From assembly GCA_008931825.1 (NCBI GenBank), contig QXVZ01009870.1, positions 1 to 20,619 of the forward strand: 20,619 nt of DNA, in the 5' to 3' direction. Of the stretch, positions 17,719 to 20,619 are shown piece by piece; position 1 is the stretch's first letter; the number at the start of each line of letters is the position of its first letter. Origin of the DNA: Phallusia fumigata (taxonomy: Eukaryota; Chordata; Ascidiacea; Phlebobranchia; Ascidiidae). The notes under the pieces are model-generated. The model ran no database searches. It was not told the DNA's origin and saw only the letters and a program-made list of their open reading frames with translations. Position numbers and translations under genes: made by a program.

Positions 17719-18100
17719 ACACATAAATTTTTCAACACTTCAGTTCTACTAACAAAACAAACAGTCAAAGAAGGTGAAACTAATTGCTTCAGGCCTAAAT
17801 TCCAGGTTTTGCTGGAATGTAATTAAAGAAACGTTAGACTAAATCGATTGACAACAAATGGCAGATTGCAGCAACTAATGAAGTGTCTGCTTTGACGCCT
17901 GAGGGTAGTTTTGGTTCTGTAAATTGGACAATGCACCTTCAACGTTTAGTTCCGAGCATTAAAAAGTATCAGTAACAAATTGTATTGAAAATTGCGGATT
18001 ACCCGTATATGACTTATCCAGTGGCATTCGTAAAAAAATCTTTACATAACACACATCATATATACATATACTTTGATATAAGCATATAAAACCGTAACAA
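17719..18100. other. Intergenic, nothing seen
   Basis: AT-rich sequence between members A and B with no exon, RNA gene or repeat recognised. Confidence 0.55.
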
Positions 18101-18106
18101 TTTATT
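18101..18106 (-). terminator. Polyadenylation signal of member B
   Basis: Minus-strand AATAAA, 84 bases after the stop codon. Another AATAAA (18202-18207) lies inside the last codons of the gene itself. Confidence 0.5.
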
Positions 18107-18189
18107 GGATTTGAAATTTTTACTAATTTTTGATATGTTTTGGATCAAAGCTGGCAATATAGTTCTCATCTGAAAGACACAAATCATTT

Positions 18190-19164
18190 TTAGAATAAAA
18201 ATTTATTCTTTCGTTTTCTAAGTTTTTTTTTCGTTTTATTAATCACTGGGGCAAGATTTTTATCACTGGCATCGTCCATGGAATCCACTGAGTTTGTTTG
18301 GAGGTCTTCGTCAAAAGACGACGAGTAATCATGCATCAGCTGCAAAAGTTTGTAATCGTATTTGCTTCGAAAGATCCACGCCGTCAGAGCTGATAATAAG
18401 ACAACATACATAACAAGTGTAAGAGTCTGTAACATTATCAAGGCTTGAAAGTTCCCAACTCTTAATACTTCAACTCTATATGTGGTAAAGCTGTACCAAT
18501 CATAGCACTCTTCAGACCCCACTTTCATCAGATCTTGGTTTATCTGCAGCATGTAGATATACAGACCTCTGTGTCTGTACAAAAAGTAAAGATTTACGAA
18601 GAGCAACAAACAGTTTCGATCCATATACGTTTTCACGATTTTAGATGTTGGACTGCAACCAGCGTCATTGAAAAGATATTCAAGTAAGTTATTTGGTTCT
18701 CGCTTCCAAACTTGGCGATCTTCTTCGGTATCGGAGTTTCCGACAATGGGACAACTGTTCGCGAGCACTTTACCAGCAACAGCAAATCCTTCAGCAGCTA
18801 TCCGAACTGACTTGCTTTCGGACCAGCAGTAGGATATGAGAAGCACTAACACCATGTACACAAGTGAAGTTGTGAAATGGTCGAACACAGGTCCGCAAAG
18901 CAAGTTGCTTTTATGAACACTGAAGTTTGATCTGATTCCGGGGCCCCAAAAAAAATCATCATCATATAATTCCTCTTTCTGGTTGCATTTAAGACTGATC
19001 ATTAGAAATGCAATCAATGCCGACATTGCAAAAGCAGGAATAATGAACGCTGAAAGAGTAAACCATATCTCCCATTTCGGCCAAAGCTGATGCTTTTTCA
19101 AAGTGTGACCGACTGCTTCATAACACGATCTTATCCAACAACATCCACAACAACAGCAGCACAT
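18190..19164 (-). CDS. Four-pass membrane protein, family member B, 324 residues
   Basis: A single exon from ATG 19162-19164 to the stop at 18190-18192. The N-terminus MCCCCCGCCWIRSC has eight cysteines in the first 14 residues, probably lipid-modified. Four hydrophobic spans lie at about residues 35-57, 95-115, 184-205 and 240-265, with a conserved W-P-K-W-E-I-W-F entering span 1, one cysteine just after span 1 (S-L-K-C-N), a C in L-L-C-G and one in the second outer loop (E-E-C-Y). An N-F-S sequon lies in loop 1. The cytosolic loop has E-E-D...N-N-L-L-E-Y-L-F and P-T-S-K-I-V-K. After span 4 comes D-Y-K-L-L-Q-L-M-H-D-Y, then a strongly basic tail (KKKLRKRKNK). The arrangement resembles the pannexin-like part of LRRC8 channels; this remote assignment is inference. 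Confidence 0.85.
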   Translation of the reverse strand: MCCCCCGCCWIRSCYEAVGHTLKKHQLWPKWEIWFTLSAFIIPAFAMSALIAFLMISLKCNQKEELYDDDFFWGPGIRSNFSVHKSNLLCGPVFDHFTTSLVYMVLVLLISYCWSESKSVRIAAEGFAVAGKVLANSCPIVGNSDTEEDRQVWKREPNNLLEYLFNDAGCSPTSKIVKTYMDRNCLLLFVNLYFLYRHRGLYIYMLQINQDLMKVGSEECYDWYSFTTYRVEVLRVGNFQALIMLQTLTLVMYVVLLSALTAWIFRSKYDYKLLQLMHDYSSSFDEDLQTNSVDSMDDASDKNLAPVINKTKKKLRKRKNKFLF

Positions 19165-19185
19165 TGCAATGCCTTTACAATCTCT

Positions 19186-19216
19186 GTTTTATACCGTCCT
19201 GCAAAATTTATTTATA
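19186..19216 (-). promoter_or_regulatory. Leader signals of member B: TATA-like words, acceptor, AATAAA
   Basis: Reading the minus strand: TATAAATA (19209-19216) overlaps AATAAA (19207-19212), followed by ATTTTGCAG ending at 19199, then TATAAAAC (19186-19193), then the ATG at 19164. It may be a plain promoter, or the polyadenylation signal of gene C next to a trans-splice acceptor of gene B. Confidence 0.4.
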
Positions 19217-19467
19217 CTGATTAGCAAGGCTTACCGAGGCTACACCGTGAATGTTTGCCGAACGCAAGGCGCTTTTTAATTCCAGCTAAGCATTATGTTT
19301 TTAGCTGAACATGTAAGCACTTTAGTAACATTAATCCAGTGTGGTGAATTCGTATAGGTCTGAAGTTAAACCCACAACAAAAATCACAAAATATTCAATT
19401 TTAACTCGTAGTTTGCCATTGTTAGTGTGAAAGCAACACGTCAGTAAATGAGAACATAGTATTTCCA

Positions 19468-20544
19468 TTAATGGTACTTTTTATCACCATTGTCTGCATC
19501 AATGTGAACCAGATCATCAGACGATTCCGAACCTGACTCCTCGTCTTGTTCAGAATCCATTTCACCAGTTGCGGCCTGTTCCTGTCCAAAATTTTGTCGT
19601 TCGGCAATTAGTTCATCAAACACTGTGGCAAGATTGTCAACTTTGAAACCGCCCATAGAGTACACCACGCTCTCCTGAAGGTCCTCATCGGAAAGAGACG
19701 CGTAATCCTGCATCAGCTGCAGGAGTTTGTAATCGTTTCGAGTTCGATAAATGAGCAGAGTAGCTGCGGACATCAATATCAAATATATTCCAACTGTTAA
19801 AGCGTGCAGCATTACAAGGAGTCGAAAGTATCCAACTCCGAATGTTTCAACTCTAAAAGTTGTAATTTTTCCGTACGTCTGAAAGCATTCATCATAGCCC
19901 ACTTTCATAAGGTCCTGTTCAATATATGGAATGTAAAAATAGAGAATGTGTTGATTGTATAAAACGTAAAGAATAAGGAGAAGTAAAAGACAATTTCGGA
20001 TCAAATAGCTTTTGACAATTTTAGAAGTTGGTTTCCAATCTGTCTCATCGAATAAATTCTTGAGCAAATTATTTCGCTTTCGCTTCATAATTTCGACATC
20101 TTCTTCAGCATCAGCGTCTATGAATCTGCCTTGAATTTTCGTGTGTAATCTACCAGCAGCAGCGAATTGGGCCGCAGCTCTGCGAATTGACGTGCTCTCA
20201 GACCAGTAGTAGGATATAAACAGTGTTAACACCATGAACACAAGTGAATTGGTTAAAATGCCCAATACAGATTCAATAAACACTGTCTTTACATAAGCAG
20301 TGAAATTTGATCTGGCTCGCAGCTCAAAAAGCTGAAGCAAATCAATTTCCTGTTGTTGGTTGCACTCGAGACCAACCACTAGAAATGCAAGCACTGACAA
20401 CAAGGCAAAAGTAGGAATGATGAACGCTGACAAAGTAAACCATATCTCCCATTTCGGCCAAAGATGACGCTTTTTCAAAGTGCGGCCGACTGCTTCATAG
20501 CACGATCTTATCCAACCGCATCCACAACAGCAGTAAAAACACAT
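19468..20544 (-). CDS. Four-pass membrane protein, family member C, 358 residues
   Basis: A single exon from ATG 20542-20544 to the stop at 19468-19470. It is closely related to member B: MCFYCCCGCGWIRSC, then Y-E-A-V-G-R-T-L-K-K, and LWPKWEIWFTLSAFIIP into span 1 (residues about 36-58). Span 2 is at about 93-113 (ending Y-Y-W-S-E-S), span 3 at 184-205 and span 4 at 242-266. C61 follows span 1 and C220 lies in the second outer loop, a likely disulphide pair; N80-F-T is a sequon. The inner loop has E-E-D-V-E-I-M-K-R-K-R-N-N-L-L and P-T-S-K-I-V-K. D-Y-K-L-L-Q-L-M-Q-D-Y follows span 4. The tail is long and acidic (E-Q-D-E-E-S, E-S-S-D-D-L), opposite in charge to member B. No leucine-rich repeats follow. 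It is probably a membrane channel-like subunit; function unproven. Confidence 0.86.
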   Translation of the reverse strand: MCFYCCCGCGWIRSCYEAVGRTLKKRHLWPKWEIWFTLSAFIIPTFALLSVLAFLVVGLECNQQQEIDLLQLFELRARSNFTAYVKTVFIESVLGILTNSLVFMVLTLFISYYWSESTSIRRAAAQFAAAGRLHTKIQGRFIDADAEEDVEIMKRKRNNLLKNLFDETDWKPTSKIVKSYLIRNCLLLLLILYVLYNQHILYFYIPYIEQDLMKVGYDECFQTYGKITTFRVETFGVGYFRLLVMLHALTVGIYLILMSAATLLIYRTRNDYKLLQLMQDYASLSDEDLQESVVYSMGGFKVDNLATVFDELIAERQNFGQEQAATGEMDSEQDEESGSESSDDLVHIDADNGDKKYH

Positions 20545-20585
20545 TATTCTTGGTTACAACACAAGTATAAGTTTTGTTCTAAACT

Positions 20586-20588
20586 TCT
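20586..20588 (-). promoter_or_regulatory. Acceptor-like site in the leader of member C
   Basis: AGATTTTGCAG on the minus strand ends 42 bases upstream of the ATG at 20544, at nearly the same place and with the same ATTTTGCAG core as in member B. Confidence 0.45.
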
Positions 20589-20619
20589 GCAAAATCTAAA
20601 CTTGTATGTTAACCAAGCC

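Noticed and set aside
17569-17724. N-terminal extension of member A upstream of MCICCC
   Set aside because: It is absent from both complete paralogues and contains an acceptor-like site, so it is probably leader or intron.
1-20619. CRISPR arrays, bacterial operons or prophage
   Set aside because: No spaced direct repeats or prokaryotic gene organisation; genes are intron-bearing and animal-like.

Overview
The window looks like nuclear DNA from a tunicate, most likely a Ciona-like ascidian. Genes are split into small exons with GT/AG introns of a few hundred bases. There is an SLC45-family carrier gene, a secreted gene built from animal extracellular modules (sushi/CCP, ShKT, MAM), AT-rich introns and many small hAT-like MITEs. 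Where single-n gaps occur, the flanking sequence is repeated in a way best explained by two divergent alleles assembled end to end. The species call is inference.

Layout. (1) 37-3381, plus strand: five phase 1-1 exons of a secreted mosaic protein, CCP-CCP-ShKT-CCP-MAM. The gene is open at the left edge and its MAM domain is incomplete; an n gap follows at 3724. (2) 4591-5513, plus strand: a complete four-exon gene for a 62-residue secreted peptide with one short two-cysteine loop, which I do not recognise. (3) 6103-14504, minus strand: a complete nine-exon SLC45 sugar/proton-symporter-family gene (909 residues), converging tail to tail with the peptide gene. Its second exon appears twice only because two allelic contigs were not merged. 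(4) 14571-16676: intergenic sequence with a second allelic overlap and no supported gene. (5) 16677-20544, minus strand: a tandem family of intronless four-pass membrane proteins, two complete (324 and 358 residues) and one truncated gene present as two allelic pieces.

The membrane family is the most interesting system here. Topology, the W-x-W-[DE] entry to the first membrane segment, single conserved cysteines in both outer loops, and a conserved motif after the last membrane segment resemble the pannexin-like channel domain of LRRC8 anion channels, but no leucine-rich repeats follow. All members start with a dense cysteine cluster. The two complete members end in oppositely charged tails. 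Each gene has a splice-acceptor-like site 34-49 bases upstream of its ATG, suggesting a 5' UTR intron or spliced-leader trans-splicing.

The rest is introns, several hAT-type MITEs (two with near-perfect 8-base target duplications), a large foldback element at which a contig broke, and a GTAC-rich inverted repeat.
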